A program made the position numbers and the translations under genes. The notes below the pieces were generated by a model, which was not told the origin of the DNA, searched no databases, and was given only the letters and a program-made list of their open reading frames with translations. A stretch of 64,000 bases of DNA, from assembly GCF_020873915.1 (NCBI RefSeq), contig NZ_JAHWGP010000008.1, positions 150,158 through 214,157 on the forward strand. The letters are read 5' to 3'. The first letter of the stretch is position 1, and every line of letters begins with the position of its first letter. This DNA comes from Streptomyces sp. DH5 (GTDB lineage Bacteria > Actinomycetota > Actinomycetes > Streptomycetales > Streptomycetaceae). This document shows positions 50,158 to 62,693 of the stretch, piece by piece.

Positions 50158-50173
50158 CGCGTCCACTGCTCAG

Positions 50174-50202
50174 CGGGCCGGCGGGACACTTCCGCCGGCC
50201 CG
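50174..50202 (+). terminator. hairpin between yebC and ruvC
   Basis: CGGGCCGGCGG pairs with CCGCCGGCCCG around a seven-base loop, 16 bases after the yebC stop. No T-run, so read-through into ruvC is possible. Confidence 0.55.
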
Positions 50203-50264
50203 TCGCTCTGTCAGTGGCACCCGATAGCCTGCACAAACAGGTGATCGAGGGAGAGGGCCGGCGC

Positions 50265-50849
50265 ATGCGCGTACTGGGGGTGGACCCGGGACTGACCCGG
50301 TGCGGTGTGGGCGTCGTCGAGGGCGTGGCGGGCAGACCGCTCACCATGCTCGGCGTGGGCGTCGTCCGCACTCCGACGGACGCCGACCTCGGCCACCGCC
50401 TCGTCGCCGTCGAACAGGGCCTCGAACAATGGCTGGACGAGCACCGGCCCGAGTTCGTCGCCGTGGAGCGCGTCTTCAGCCAGCACAACGTGCGCACCGT
50501 GATGGGCACCGCCCAGGCCAGCGCCGTGGCGATCCTGTGCGCCTCCCGCCGCGGCATCCCCGTCGCCCTGCACACGCCCAGCGAGGTCAAGGCCGCCGTC
50601 ACCGGATCGGGCCGCGCCGACAAGGCCCAGGTCGGCGCCATGGTCACCCGGCTGCTGCGGCTCGACGCCCCGCCGAAACCGGCCGACGCCGCCGACGCCC
50701 TCGCGCTCGCCATCTGCCACATCTGGCGCGCCCCCGCCCAGAACCGGCTCCAGCAGGCCGCCGCCCGGCACACCGCCGGAACCGCCCGCCTGCCGGGAAC
50801 GGCCCGCACCCCCCGCTCCCCGCACGCATCGAAAGGCCGTACGACATGA
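50265..50849 (+). CDS. ruvC: Holliday junction resolvase RuvC
   Basis: A 194-residue endonuclease that cuts four-way junctions in recombination repair. Catalytic acids are visible as D7 (LGVDPGL), E68 (VAVERVF), D141 and D144 ([11 protein letters not shown]). The C-terminus is longer than in E. coli, with a basic Pro/Thr-rich tail. GAGGGAGAGG lies upstream. Its stop overlaps the ruvA start by four bases (ATGA). Confidence 0.95.
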   Translation: MRVLGVDPGLTRCGVGVVEGVAGRPLTMLGVGVVRTPTDADLGHRLVAVEQGLEQWLDEHRPEFVAVERVFSQHNVRTVMGTAQASAVAILCASRRGIPVALHTPSEVKAAVTGSGRADKAQVGAMVTRLLRLDAPPKPADAADALALAICHIWRAPAQNRLQQAAARHTAGTARLPGTARTPRSPHASKGRTT

Positions 50850-51451
50850 TCGCATTCGTCAGCGGCACGGTCGCTGCCCTCGCCCCCGACACCGCGGTGG
50901 TCGAGGTCGGCGGCGTGGGCATGGCCGTGCAGTGCACGCCCAACACGCTGTCCACGCTCCGCGTGGGCAAGCCCGCGCGGCTCGCCACCTCGCTCGTCGT
51001 GCGCGAGGACTCCCTGACCCTGTACGGCTTCGCGGACGACGACGAGCGCCAGGTCTTCGAGCTGCTCCAGACCGCCAGCGGCGTCGGCCCCCGGCTGGCC
51101 CAGGCGATGCTCGCCGTGCACGCCCCCGACGCCCTGCGCAGAGCCGTCTCCACCGGCGACGAGAAGGCACTGACCGCCGTCCCGGGCATCGGCAGGAAAG
51201 GCGCCCAGAAGCTGCTCCTGGAACTCAAGGACCGCCTCGGCGAGCCGGTCGGCGCCCCCTCCGTCGGCGCGCCGGTCACCGCCGGCTGGCGCGACCAGCT
51301 CCACGCCGCCCTGATCGGCCTCGGCTACGCGACCCGCGAGGCCGACGAGGCCGTCTCCGCCGTGGCACCCCAGGCGGAGGCCGCCGGGGGGACCCCGCAG
51401 GTGGGACAGCTCCTCAAGGCCGCCCTGCAGACGCTCAACCGCGCCCGATAG
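50846..51451 (+). CDS. ruvA: Holliday junction branch-migration protein RuvA
   Basis: A 201-residue DNA-binding subunit of the RuvAB motor. It has the N-terminal OB fold ([20 protein letters not shown]), two helix-hairpin-helix motifs ([13 protein letters not shown] and [13 protein letters not shown]) and a C-terminal UBA-like domain contacting RuvB. It is translationally coupled to ruvC and lies 27 bases ahead of ruvB. Confidence 0.95.
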   Translation: MIAFVSGTVAALAPDTAVVEVGGVGMAVQCTPNTLSTLRVGKPARLATSLVVREDSLTLYGFADDDERQVFELLQTASGVGPRLAQAMLAVHAPDALRRAVSTGDEKALTAVPGIGRKGAQKLLLELKDRLGEPVGAPSVGAPVTAGWRDQLHAALIGLGYATREADEAVSAVAPQAEAAGGTPQVGQLLKAALQTLNRAR

Positions 51452-51478
51452 CCCGTACCGAGAGCCGAGGCAACACAC

Positions 51479-52552
51479 ATGAACTGGGACGACACCACCG
51501 ACACCGACGCCACCGGCGAGCGGCTGGTGGGCCCTGTCGCCGACCGCGAGGACCAGGCCGTCGAGGCCGCCCTGCGCCCCAAGGACCTCGGCGAGTTCAT
51601 CGGCCAGGAGAAGGTCCGTGAACAGCTCGACCTCGTCCTGCGTGCCGCCCGCGCCCGCGGCGCCACCGCCGACCACGTGCTGCTCTCCGGTGCCCCCGGC
51701 CTCGGCAAGACCACCCTCTCGATGATCATCGCCGCCGAGATGGAAGCCCCCATCCGCATCACCTCGGGCCCCGCCATCCAGCACGCCGGCGACCTCGCGG
51801 CGATCCTCTCCTCCCTCCAGGAGGGCGAGGTCCTCTTCCTCGACGAGATCCACCGGATGTCCCGGCCCGCCGAGGAGATGCTCTACATGGCGATGGAGGA
51901 CTTCCGCGTCGACGTCATCGTCGGCAAGGGCCCCGGCGCCACCGCGATCCCCCTCGAACTGCCCCCCTTCACCCTGGTCGGCGCCACCACCCGGGCCGGT
52001 CTGCTGCCACCCCCGCTGCGCGACCGCTTCGGCTTCACCGCCCACATGGAGTTCTACGAGCCCGCCGAGCTGGAGCGGGTCGTCCACCGCTCGGCGAGCC
52101 TGCTCGACGTGGAGATCGACGCCGACGGCGCCGCGGAGATTGCCGGCCGCTCCCGTGGCACGCCCCGGATCGCCAACCGGCTGCTGCGCCGCGTCCGGGA
52201 CTACGCGCAGGTCAAGGCCGACGGCCTGATCACCCAGGACATCGCCGCGGCGGCCCTCGCCGTCTACGAGGTCGACGCCCGCGGTCTGGACCGGCTGGAC
52301 CGGGCCGTGCTCGAGGCGCTGCTCAAGCTGTTCGGCGGCGGCCCGGTCGGCCTGTCCACGCTCGCTGTCGCGGTGGGGGAGGAGCGTGAGACGGTGGAAG
52401 AGGTGGCCGAGCCCTTCCTGGTACGGGAGGGACTGCTCGCCCGCACCCCCCGCGGACGGGTCGCCACCCCGGCGGCATGGGCGCACCTCGGCCTCGCACC
52501 GCCCCGCTCGGGGGCCCCGGGAAACGGACAAGGGGACCTGTTCGGGACGTGA
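51479..52552 (+). CDS. ruvB: Holliday junction DNA helicase RuvB
   Basis: A 357-residue AAA+ ATPase driving branch migration. Walker [10 protein letters not shown], Walker [10 protein letters not shown], sensor 1 GATTRAG and the arginine-finger region LRDRFG are present, followed by the winged-helix domain. The N-terminus starts [16 protein letters not shown], typical of actinobacteria. Last gene of ruvCAB. Confidence 0.96.
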   Translation: MNWDDTTDTDATGERLVGPVADREDQAVEAALRPKDLGEFIGQEKVREQLDLVLRAARARGATADHVLLSGAPGLGKTTLSMIIAAEMEAPIRITSGPAIQHAGDLAAILSSLQEGEVLFLDEIHRMSRPAEEMLYMAMEDFRVDVIVGKGPGATAIPLELPPFTLVGATTRAGLLPPPLRDRFGFTAHMEFYEPAELERVVHRSASLLDVEIDADGAAEIAGRSRGTPRIANRLLRRVRDYAQVKADGLITQDIAAAALAVYEVDARGLDRLDRAVLEALLKLFGGGPVGLSTLAVAVGEERETVEEVAEPFLVREGLLARTPRGRVATPAAWAHLGLAPPRSGAPGNGQGDLFGT

Positions 52553-52599
52553 CGGCGAAGGCGTTGGCCCAGGCAGGAACCCGGGTGCCATGCTGAGCG

Positions 52600-52629
52600 T
52601 TGTTCCGGTGACGCGGACTCGCTTAGACT
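52600..52629 (+). promoter_or_regulatory. candidate promoter of yajC-secD-secF-apt
   Basis: TTGTTC (52600) and TAGACT (52624) are separated by 18 bases, about 90 bases upstream of the yajC GTG. The -10 is near consensus. Confidence 0.45.
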
Positions 52630-52717
52630 CCGCCGATGCCACCGTTGTCGGCGGCATCACATACCCCCAACCATCAGGCCGTTCACCAGCGCGGTCGTGT
52701 GAAGGAAGTTCCGACCC

Positions 52718-53212
52718 GTGAGTCTCCTGACCCTCCTCCCGTTCATTGTGCTCATCGGGGCCATGTTCCTGATGACCCGGTCGGCCAAGAAGAAGCAGCA
52801 AGAGGCCATCGAGATGCGGAACCAGATGCAGCCCGGTTCCGGCGTCCGCACCATCGGGGGCATGTACGCCACGGTCAAGGAGGTCAACGAGGACACGGTC
52901 CTCCTCGACGCCGGCCCGGGCGTCGAGCTGCTGTTCGCCAAGAACTCGATCGGTGCCGTCCTGTCCGACGACGAGTACAACCGCATCGTCCACGGGATCG
53001 AGCACGACCTGAAGTCCGACGTCGTCCCCGACGACGCCTCCTCCCTCACCGAGACCGACGACTCCTCCGACGCTGCCGCCGCCTCCGACGACACGCCTGT
53101 CGACCTCGGCAAGAAGGACGCGGCCGACGAGCCGGCCGACGCCGACACCGCCGACGAGGCCAAGGCGGAAGCGCAGTCGAAGAAGTCCGACGGCGACTCC
53201 GACGCGAAGTAG
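52718..53212 (+). CDS. yajC: preprotein translocase subunit YajC
   Basis: A 164-residue single-span membrane protein of the SecDF-YajC complex. The helix LLTLLPFIVLIGAMFLM is followed by the typical KKKQQEAIEMRNQMQPGSGVRTIGG region. The C-terminal 65 residues are an acidic, Ala/Asp-rich tail absent in E. coli. GAAGGAAG supports GTG 52718. secD follows. Confidence 0.93.
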   Translation: MSLLTLLPFIVLIGAMFLMTRSAKKKQQEAIEMRNQMQPGSGVRTIGGMYATVKEVNEDTVLLDAGPGVELLFAKNSIGAVLSDDEYNRIVHGIEHDLKSDVVPDDASSLTETDDSSDAAAASDDTPVDLGKKDAADEPADADTADEAKAEAQSKKSDGDSDAK

Positions 53213-53344
53213 TCATGTCCCGGGGTGCGCGGGTGCTGCCCGCGCGCGCCGGGACATGCCCAGCTCGCACGGAATCCCGACACCACGTCATGGCCGCCCG
53301 CACCCCGACCCGGAGCGAGGCGGCCCGAGAGGGAGTACGAGAAG

Positions 53345-55120
53345 GTGGCAGCACTCAAAAAGGGAAAGAACGCGAGCGCCACAAGTAAGCCGTGGCGCTC
53401 GCTGGCTCTGATCCTTATCGCCATCGTGGCGCTCACCGGGGGGATGTTCGCCTCCGGGCACACCACTCCGCGTCTCGGCATCGACCTGGCCGGTGGCACG
53501 AGCATCACCCTGGCAGCGGTCCCCGAGGCGGGCCAGGAGTCCGCGGTCAACAAGACCAACATGGACACCGCAGTCTCCATCATGGAGCGGCGTGTCAACG
53601 GTCTCGGTGTCTCCGAGGCCGAGGTCCAGACGCAGGGCACCCGCAACATCATCGTCAACATTCCCAAGGGCACGAACTCCAAGCAGGCCCGGGAACAGGT
53701 CGGCACCACCGCCAAGCTCTACTTCCGCCCCGTCGTCGCCACCGAGCTCGCCGGCGGCGGCGCCGCCCCGACGCCCAGCGCCACCGGCGACGGCTCGGAA
53801 CAGGACTCGGGCAAGGACAAGGCCACCGAGGAGGCGACCGACGGCTCGTCCCCGTCCGCCACCGGCAGCCCGTCGGCGAGCGCCACCGCCCAGGGCCGCG
53901 CGGTCACCGACGCCCTGAAGGCCGACGAGACCCCCTCCGCCTCCCCGAGCGGCAAGGCCGGCGACACCGCCGAGCCCGCCCCGTCCGTGACCGGCGGCGC
54001 CTCCGGCGCCGACGGCACGCTCCAGGCCCAGTACGCCGCGCTCGACTGCACCAGGGAGAGCGTCCGCGCCAAGGCCGGTGCCGGCGCCAAGGCAGCCGAC
54101 TCCACCGTCGCCTGCGGCCAGAACTCCCAGGGCCAGTGGCAGAAGTACATCCTCGGCCCCGCCGCGGTCGACGGCACGGACGTCGACGAGGCCGACGCCG
54201 TCCTCAACACCCAGACCGGTGCCGGCTGGACCGTCACCATGAAGTTCAGCGACGGCGGCGCCAAGAAGTTCGCCGACATCACCGGGCAGCTCGCCCAGCA
54301 GCAGTCCCCGCAGAACCAGTTCGCCATCGTCCTGGACAACGAGGTCGTCTCCGACCCGTACGTGAGCCAGGCGCTGACCGGCGGCAACGCCGAGATCTCC
54401 GGCAACTTCAACCAGCAGTCGGCGCAGGAACTGGCCAACATGCTGTCCTACGGCGCCCTGCCCCTGACCTTCCGCGAGGACAGCGTCACCACCGTCACCG
54501 CCGCCCTCGGCGGTGAGCAGCTCGAGGCCGGCCTGATCGCCGGTGCGATCGGCCTCGCCCTGGTCGTGCTCTACCTGCTGGTCTACTACCGGGGCCTGTC
54601 CTTCATCGCCATCGTCTCCCTGCTGATCTCCGCGGCCCTCACTTACGTGATCATGTCGCTGCTCGGCCCGACCATCGGCTTCGCGCTGAACCTGCCGGCC
54701 GTGTGCGGTGCCATCGTCGCGATCGGCATCACGGCGGACTCGTTCATCGTGTTCTTCGAACGGGTCAGGGACGAGATCCGCGAGGGCCGCTCGCTGCGTC
54801 CCTCCGTGGAGCGGGCCTGGCCGCGCGCCCGGCGCACCATCCTGGTCTCCGACTTCGTGTCGTTCCTCGCCGCCGCCGTGCTGTTCGTCGTCACCGTCGG
54901 CAAGGTCCAGGGCTTCGCCTTCACACTCGGCCTGACCACGGTGCTCGACGTCGTGGTGGTGTTCTTCTTCACCAAGCCGCTGCTGACGCTGATGGCCCGC
55001 CGGAAGTTCTTCTCGAGCGGTCACAAGTGGTCCGGACTCGACCCGAAGGCGCTGGGTGCCAAACCGCCGCTGCGCCGCACCCGTCGTCCCTCCGCCCCCG
55101 TCCTGACGAAGGAGGCGTGA
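53345..55120 (+). CDS. secD: protein translocase subunit SecD
   Basis: A 591-residue RND-type subunit that uses proton motive force to help late steps of Sec export. It has one N-terminal helix, the LGIDLAGGTSITL block, a large periplasmic-side P1 region and five C-terminal helices with GVITADSFIVFFERVRDE-like AIGITADSFIVFFERVRDE. Unusually, P1 carries about 90 residues rich in Ser, Thr, Ala, Pro and acidic residues (roughly 140-230). GTG 53345 follows GGGAGTACGAGAAG. secF starts three bases after its stop. Confidence 0.95.
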   Translation: MAALKKGKNASATSKPWRSLALILIAIVALTGGMFASGHTTPRLGIDLAGGTSITLAAVPEAGQESAVNKTNMDTAVSIMERRVNGLGVSEAEVQTQGTRNIIVNIPKGTNSKQAREQVGTTAKLYFRPVVATELAGGGAAPTPSATGDGSEQDSGKDKATEEATDGSSPSATGSPSASATAQGRAVTDALKADETPSASPSGKAGDTAEPAPSVTGGASGADGTLQAQYAALDCTRESVRAKAGAGAKAADSTVACGQNSQGQWQKYILGPAAVDGTDVDEADAVLNTQTGAGWTVTMKFSDGGAKKFADITGQLAQQQSPQNQFAIVLDNEVVSDPYVSQALTGGNAEISGNFNQQSAQELANMLSYGALPLTFREDSVTTVTAALGGEQLEAGLIAGAIGLALVVLYLLVYYRGLSFIAIVSLLISAALTYVIMSLLGPTIGFALNLPAVCGAIVAIGITADSFIVFFERVRDEIREGRSLRPSVERAWPRARRTILVSDFVSFLAAAVLFVVTVGKVQGFAFTLGLTTVLDVVVVFFFTKPLLTLMARRKFFSSGHKWSGLDPKALGAKPPLRRTRRPSAPVLTKEA

Positions 55121-55123
55121 GAG

Positions 55124-56239
55124 ATGTCGAAACTCGGCACGCTGGGAGCCCGGCTCCACCACGGTGAGGTCGGCTACGACTTCGTCAAGAACCGCAGGAT
55201 CTGGTACGGCGTCTCCATCCTGATCACCATCCTGGCCATCGTCGGCCTGGCGGTGCGCGGCCTGCACATGGGCATCGAGTTCCAGGGCGGAGCGGTCTTC
55301 ACCACCCCGAAGAACATGAGCGTCTCGGTCTCCGCGGCCGAGGAGTACGCGGAGGAAGCCTCCGGCCACGACGCCATCGTGCAGAAGCTCGGTGACGGCA
55401 GCCTGCGCATCCAGGTCGCGGGCATCGACACCAGCACCTCGGACAAGATCAAGGACACGCTCGCCGAGGACCTCGAGGTCAACGCCGAGCAGATCAACGC
55501 CGAACTGGTCGGGCCCAGCTGGGGCGAACAGATCGCCAACAAGGCGTGGCAGGGCCTCGCCATCTTCATGATCCTCGTGGTGATCTATCTGGCGATCGCC
55601 TTCGAGTGGCGCATGGCGGTCGCCGCGTTCGTCGCGCTGATCCACGACATCACGATCACCGTCGGCATCTACGCCCTCGTCGGCTTCGAGGTCACACCCG
55701 GCACGGTGATCGGTCTGCTGACCATCCTCGGTTACTCGCTGTACGACACGGTCGTCGTCTTCGACAGCCTCAAGGAACAGACCAAGGACATCACCAAGCA
55801 GACCCGCTGGACCTACAGCGAGATCGCCAACCGCTCCATCAACAGCACCCTGGTCCGCTCCATCAACACCACGGTGGTCGCGCTGCTGCCGGTGGCGGGC
55901 CTGCTGTTCATCGGCGGCGGTGTCCTCGGTGCCGGCATGCTCAACGACATCTCGCTGTCGCTGTTCGTCGGCCTCGCCGCCGGTGCGTACTCCTCGATCT
56001 TCATCGCGACGCCGCTCGTCGCCGACCTCAAGGAGCTCGAGCCGGGAATGAAGTCCCTCAGGAAGAGGGTCATGGCCAAGCGCGCCCAGGGCGCGGAACC
56101 GGGTGACCCGCAGATGGCCGCGGTCGTCGCCGGGGACCACGGCGACGAACCCGAGCACGCCACGCCGTCGGTCGTCGGACCGCGCGAGGCCGCCGCCCGC
56201 AACCGCGGCCGGGGCCGACCTCCGGGGAGGCGCCGATGA
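55124..56239 (+). CDS. secF: protein translocase subunit SecF
   Basis: A 371-residue partner of SecD with six transmembrane helices. MGIEFQGGAVF is the SecF version of the GxDFxGG motif, and TILGYSLYDTVVVFDSLKE is the conserved proton-path region. The C-terminal 60 residues form a polar tail rich in Arg and Gly. It follows secD directly and overlaps apt by four bases (ATGA). Confidence 0.95.
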   Translation: MSKLGTLGARLHHGEVGYDFVKNRRIWYGVSILITILAIVGLAVRGLHMGIEFQGGAVFTTPKNMSVSVSAAEEYAEEASGHDAIVQKLGDGSLRIQVAGIDTSTSDKIKDTLAEDLEVNAEQINAELVGPSWGEQIANKAWQGLAIFMILVVIYLAIAFEWRMAVAAFVALIHDITITVGIYALVGFEVTPGTVIGLLTILGYSLYDTVVVFDSLKEQTKDITKQTRWTYSEIANRSINSTLVRSINTTVVALLPVAGLLFIGGGVLGAGMLNDISLSLFVGLAAGAYSSIFIATPLVADLKELEPGMKSLRKRVMAKRAQGAEPGDPQMAAVVAGDHGDEPEHATPSVVGPREAAARNRGRGRPPGRRR

Positions 56240-56784
56240 CCGAGATCACCAATGTCCCGGCTCTGCTGCTCAGCCGGATCCGGGACGTGGCGGACTACCC
56301 GGAGCCGGGCGTGATGTTCAAGGACATCACCCCGCTCCTGGCGGACCCCGCGGCGTTCTCCGCCCTCAGCGACGTCCTCGCGGGCATCGCCCGGAGCACC
56401 GGCGCCACCAAGATCGTCGGTCTGGAGGCCCGGGGCTTCATCCTCGGCGCCCCGGTGGCCGTCCGCGCGGGCCTGGGCTTCATCCCCGTGCGCAAGGCGG
56501 GCAAGCTCCCCGGAGCCACCCTCAGCCAGGCGTACGACCTGGAGTACGGATCCGCCGAGATCGAGATCCACGCCGAGGACCTGACCGGTGACGACCGCGT
56601 CCTGGTGATCGACGACGTCCTCGCCACCGGCGGTACGGCCGAGGCCTCGCTCCAGCTCGTCCGCAGGGCGGGCGCCGAGGTGGCGGGTCTCGCGGTCCTG
56701 ATGGAGCTGACGTTCCTCAACGGACGGCAGCGTCTCGAGGCCGCACTGGGCGGAGCACCCCTGGAAGCACTCATCGCGGTGTGA
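56236..56784 (+). CDS. apt: adenine phosphoribosyltransferase
   Basis: A 182-residue purine salvage enzyme that makes AMP from adenine and PRPP. The PRPP loop is VLVIDDVLATGGTAEA and the N-terminal YPEPGVMFKDITPLL and GLEARGFILGAPVA blocks are typical. Its ATG overlaps the secF stop. A rho-independent terminator follows. Location next to relA is conserved in streptomycetes and links purine salvage with nucleotide signalling. Confidence 0.96.
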   Translation: MTEITNVPALLLSRIRDVADYPEPGVMFKDITPLLADPAAFSALSDVLAGIARSTGATKIVGLEARGFILGAPVAVRAGLGFIPVRKAGKLPGATLSQAYDLEYGSAEIEIHAEDLTGDDRVLVIDDVLATGGTAEASLQLVRRAGAEVAGLAVLMELTFLNGRQRLEAALGGAPLEALIAV

Positions 56785-56800
56785 GCCTCGCACGAGAAGG

Positions 56801-56830
56801 GCGCCCCGGAACCCGTTCCGGGGCGCTTTT
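56801..56830 (+). terminator. rho-independent terminator of the yajC-apt operon
   Basis: GCGCCCCGGAA pairs with TTCCGGGGCGC around CCCG, followed by TTTT, 16 bases after the apt stop. Confidence 0.85.
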
Positions 56831-57015
56831 GCGTCGCGTCGCCCGGGACCGGTGCGCGGCACGCGGCGGATGCGGAGGAATCCGGTGTCCGGCCCGTGCG
56901 TTTCCCGGGTAGACGGTCCTCACACCGCTCCGAAGGCGATCCGTGAGCAGGGGATCGCTACCATGGGGTCTCCGGAGCCTGACCGGGGGACCCGGATCGC
57001 GCACGAGGAGTCCTC

Positions 57016-59544
<2,529 letters not shown>

Positions 59545-59549
59545 GACGA

Positions 59550-59587
59550 CGGAAGGGCTGCCGTACCCGGGTACGGCAGCCCTTCCG
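59550..59587. terminator. bidirectional terminator between relA and the DUF349 gene
   Basis: CGGAAGGGCTGCCGTACCC is followed directly by its exact complement GGGTACGGCAGCCCTTCCG, a 38-base perfect palindrome between two convergent genes. Confidence 0.8.
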
Positions 59588-59599
59588 TGCGGGCGGTTT

Positions 59600-60829
59600 T
59601 CAGCCGCCGAACTCCTGCAGACCCTTCAGCGCCTGGTCCAGCAGGGCCTGGCGGCCCTCCAGCTCACGCTCGAGCTTCTCCGCCCTGGCGGTGTTGCCCT
59701 GCGCACGCGCCTGCTCGATCTGACCCTTCAGCTTGTCCACGGCCGCCTGGAGCTGACCGGTCAGACCCGCCGCACGCGCGCGTGCCTCCGGGTTCGTCCG
59801 GCGCCACTCGGCCTCCTCGGCCTCCTGCAGGGCCCGCTCCACGGTGTGCATCCGGCCCTCGACCTTCGGGCGGGCGTCCCGCGGCACGTGGCCGATGGCC
59901 TCCCAGCGCTCGTTGATCGCACGGAACGCGGCCCGCGAGGCCTTCAGGTCGGTGATCGGCAGAAGCTTCTCCGCCTCCCCGGCCAGCTCCTCCTTGAGCT
60001 TGAGGTTCTCGGTCTGCTCCGCGTCCCGCTCGGCGAAGACCGAGCTGCGGGCGGCGAAGAAGACGTCCTGGGCGCCGCGGAAGCGGTTCCACAGGTCGTC
60101 CTCGTGCTCCCGCTGGGCACGGCCCGCGGCCTTCCACTCCGTCATCAGCTCGCGGTAGCGGGCGGCCGTCGGACCCCAGTCCGTCGAGTTCGACAGCGAC
60201 TCGGCCTCGGCGACCAGCCGTTCCTTGGTCTTGCGGGCCTCCTCGCGCTGCGCGTCCAGCTGCGCGAAGTGCTGCTTGCGCCGCTTGGAGAACGCCGACC
60301 GCGCGTGCGAGAACCGGTGCCACAGCTCGTCGTCGGACTTGCGGTCCAGCCGAGGCAGGCCCTTCCACGTGTCCACCAGGGACCGCAGCCGCTCTCCGGC
60401 CGCCCGCCACTGGTCGGACCGTGCCAGCTCCTCGGCCTCGGTGACCAGCGCCTCCTTCGCGTGGCGCGCCTCGTCGGACTGCCGGGCCCGCTGCGCCTTG
60501 CGCTCCTCACGGCGCGCTTCCACCAGCTCCACGAGCTTGTCCAGCCGGGCCCTGAGGGCGTCCAGGTCACCGACCGCGTGATGGGCGTCGACCTGCTCGC
60601 GCAGGTGGTCGATCGCGGTCTGGGCGTCCTTGGACGACAGGTCGGTGGTCTTCACTCGCTTCTCGAGGAGGCCGATCTCGACAACCAGGCCCTCGTACTT
60701 GCGCTCGAAGTAGGCCAGCGCCTCCTCGGGGGAGCCTGCCTGCCAGGAACCGACGACCTGCTCACCGTCGGCCGTACGCACGTACACGGTCCCCGTCTCG
60801 TCGACGCGGCCCCACGGGTCGCTGCTCAC
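59600..60829 (-). CDS. DUF349 repeat protein
   Basis: A 409-residue, highly charged, helical protein. After an N-terminal part (DPWGRVDETGTVYVRTADGE) it contains several DUF349 repeats with the Trp and Arg-rich pattern DQWRAAGERLRSLVDTWKGL, TDWGPTAARYRELMTEWKAAG and related units, and ends in a coiled coil. Function unknown; the family may bind nucleic acid or ribosomes. GAGGAGG supports GTG 60829. It is convergent with relA. Confidence 0.88.
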   Translation of the reverse strand: MSSDPWGRVDETGTVYVRTADGEQVVGSWQAGSPEEALAYFERKYEGLVVEIGLLEKRVKTTDLSSKDAQTAIDHLREQVDAHHAVGDLDALRARLDKLVELVEARREERKAQRARQSDEARHAKEALVTEAEELARSDQWRAAGERLRSLVDTWKGLPRLDRKSDDELWHRFSHARSAFSKRRKQHFAQLDAQREEARKTKERLVAEAESLSNSTDWGPTAARYRELMTEWKAAGRAQREHEDDLWNRFRGAQDVFFAARSSVFAERDAEQTENLKLKEELAGEAEKLLPITDLKASRAAFRAINERWEAIGHVPRDARPKVEGRMHTVERALQEAEEAEWRRTNPEARARAAGLTGQLQAAVDKLKGQIEQARAQGNTARAEKLERELEGRQALLDQALKGLQEFGG

Positions 60830-60967
60830 AGCGCCTCCTCCACATGATGCCGTCGAGGGGGCCTGCGAGCTCCCCCGGGCATCGTCCACAGTTTCGTCAC
60901 GGCCAACATAGGCGACCGACGGGATGCCTGTCCGCATCCCGCGCGACCGAAATTACGCAGTTGGGAC

Positions 60968-61789
60968 TCATGATTCGGTGACGGTCGCCTTGTCGATCAC
61001 GACCGTCGCGTTGGGCGCCCCGTCACCGGCTCCGGTGTTCTCCCCGGCGCCCGCGATCTTCTTCAGCACCGCCATGCCGCCCTCCGACACGGTGCCGAAC
61101 GGCGTGTAGTTGGGCGGAAGCTGACTGTCCTGGTAGACCAGGAAGAACTGGCTGCCGCCACTGTCCTTCTGCCCGGTGTTGGCCATCGCGACCGTGCCCG
61201 CCGGGTAGGTGTTGTCCTTCAGGCTCGCGTCCTTCAGGTTCTCGTCCGGGATCGTGTACCCGGGACCGCCGGTGCCGGTGCCCGTCGGGTCACCGCACTG
61301 CAGCACGTAGATGCCGTTGGTGGTGAGCCGGTGGCACCTGGTGTGGTCGAGGTAGCCCTTGTCCGCGAGGAACGCGAAGGAGTTGACGGTGTGCGGCGCC
61401 GCCGACGCCTTCAGCGCCACGTCTATCGCCCCGCAGGTCGTGTCCAGCTTCATGGTGTACTTCGCCGACTTGTCGATGGACATCGCCGGCTCCTTCTTCC
61501 AGGTCTGCTTCCCGGCCTCGCCCTCCGCCGGCTTCTCGCACGGGTCCGGGGCCTTGCTCGTCGGTGCGGCGCTCGGCGTGACCTCGGAGTTCGCGTTGGT
61601 CTTGTCGTCGTCCTGCTCCAGCGCCCCGGTCGCGTACAGCGCGCCGCTGCCCACGAGGACCACACCGAGCACGGCCGCGATCACCGAGTTGCGCGTCCGC
61701 GACTTGCGACGCGCCTCGGTGCGCCGCTGCTGCTGCCGCAAGAACTTCTCCCGGGCGAGCTGACGCCGCCGCTGTTCCTGGCTGACCAC
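60968..61789 (-). CDS. membrane-anchored cyclophilin-type peptidyl-prolyl isomerase
   Basis: A 273-residue protein. A basic cytoplasmic N-terminus (EQRRRQLAREKFLRQQQRR) precedes one transmembrane helix (VIAAVLGVVLVGSGALYATG), a Thr/Pro/Ala linker and an extracytoplasmic cyclophilin domain with TVNSFAFLADKGYLDHTRCHRL, GGPGYTIPDENL and SGGSQFFLVYQD. It probably helps fold secreted proteins. GAGGAGA supports GTG 61789. It lies between the DUF349 and MBL genes, the latter divergent. Confidence 0.92.
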   Translation of the reverse strand: MVSQEQRRRQLAREKFLRQQQRRTEARRKSRTRNSVIAAVLGVVLVGSGALYATGALEQDDDKTNANSEVTPSAAPTSKAPDPCEKPAEGEAGKQTWKKEPAMSIDKSAKYTMKLDTTCGAIDVALKASAAPHTVNSFAFLADKGYLDHTRCHRLTTNGIYVLQCGDPTGTGTGGPGYTIPDENLKDASLKDNTYPAGTVAMANTGQKDSGGSQFFLVYQDSQLPPNYTPFGTVSEGGMAVLKKIAGAGENTGAGDGAPNATVVIDKATVTES

Positions 61790-61973
61790 CGGGTTCTCTC
61801 CTCATGCGTCTCGTGTGCCGGCCGGTACGCGTGCGTGCGTGCGGTGAGCCGACCGCCTGCGTGTGCCCCGTACCGTATATGGGTTCGCTGAGGGATCGGC
61901 AGCGCCGGTAGGCTCTGACCACGGGCTCAGTCCCGTCGCAAGCCTCCCGTACCGACACAAACGAAGGACGATC

Positions 61974-62681
61974 GTGCTCATTGCCGGGTTCCCCGCCGGG
62001 GCCTGGGGGACGAACTGTTATCTCGTCGCCCCCGCCGCCGGTGAGGAGTGCGTGATCATCGACCCCGGCCACCAGGCCGCCGACGGCGTCGCGGAGGCGG
62101 TCCGCAAGCACCGGCTCAAGCCCGTCGCCGTCGTCCTCACCCACGGCCACATCGACCACGTCGCCTCCGTCGTCCCCGTGTGCGGGGCGCACGACGTCCC
62201 GGCCTGGATCCACCCCGAGGACCGCTACATGATGAGCGACCCCGAGAAGGGGATCGGCCGCGCCATCGGCATGCCGCTGATGGGCGAGCTGACCGTGGGT
62301 GAGCCGGACGACGTCAAGGAGCTCGCCGACGGCGCGCGTCTGGAGCTGGCGGGCCTGGAGTTCTCCGTCGCGCACGCGCCGGGCCATACCAAGGGGTCGG
62401 TGACCTTCGCACTGCCCGAGGCGGCGGACATCCCGCCGGTCATGTTCTCGGGCGACCTGCTGTTCGCCGGCTCCATCGGACGCACCGACCTGCCCGGCGG
62501 TGACATGGCCGAGATGCTCGACTCGCTGGCCCGCGTGTGCCTGCCGCTCGACGACTCGACCGTGGTCCTGTCCGGCCACGGCCCCCAGACGACCATCGGC
62601 CAGGAGCGCGCCACCAACCCGTATCTGCGGCAGCTGGCCGCCGGCCAGGGAGCCGAGCCCGCTCCCCGACGAGGAATGTGA
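61974..62681 (+). CDS. MBL-fold metallo-hydrolase (glyoxalase II-like)
   Basis: A 235-residue metallo-beta-lactamase-fold hydrolase. The metal motif is THGHIDH, with the further His in HAPGHTKGS and Asp in FSGDLLFAGSIGRTDLPGG, and a last His in LSGHGPQT: all ligands for a binuclear centre. It resembles hydroxyacylglutathione hydrolases, but the thiol in actinobacteria would be mycothiol or another. GAAGGA supports GTG 61974. hisS starts 12 bases after its stop. Confidence 0.9.
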   Translation: MLIAGFPAGAWGTNCYLVAPAAGEECVIIDPGHQAADGVAEAVRKHRLKPVAVVLTHGHIDHVASVVPVCGAHDVPAWIHPEDRYMMSDPEKGIGRAIGMPLMGELTVGEPDDVKELADGARLELAGLEFSVAHAPGHTKGSVTFALPEAADIPPVMFSGDLLFAGSIGRTDLPGGDMAEMLDSLARVCLPLDDSTVVLSGHGPQTTIGQERATNPYLRQLAAGQGAEPAPRRGM

Positions 62682-62693
62682 CGAGAGACTTCC

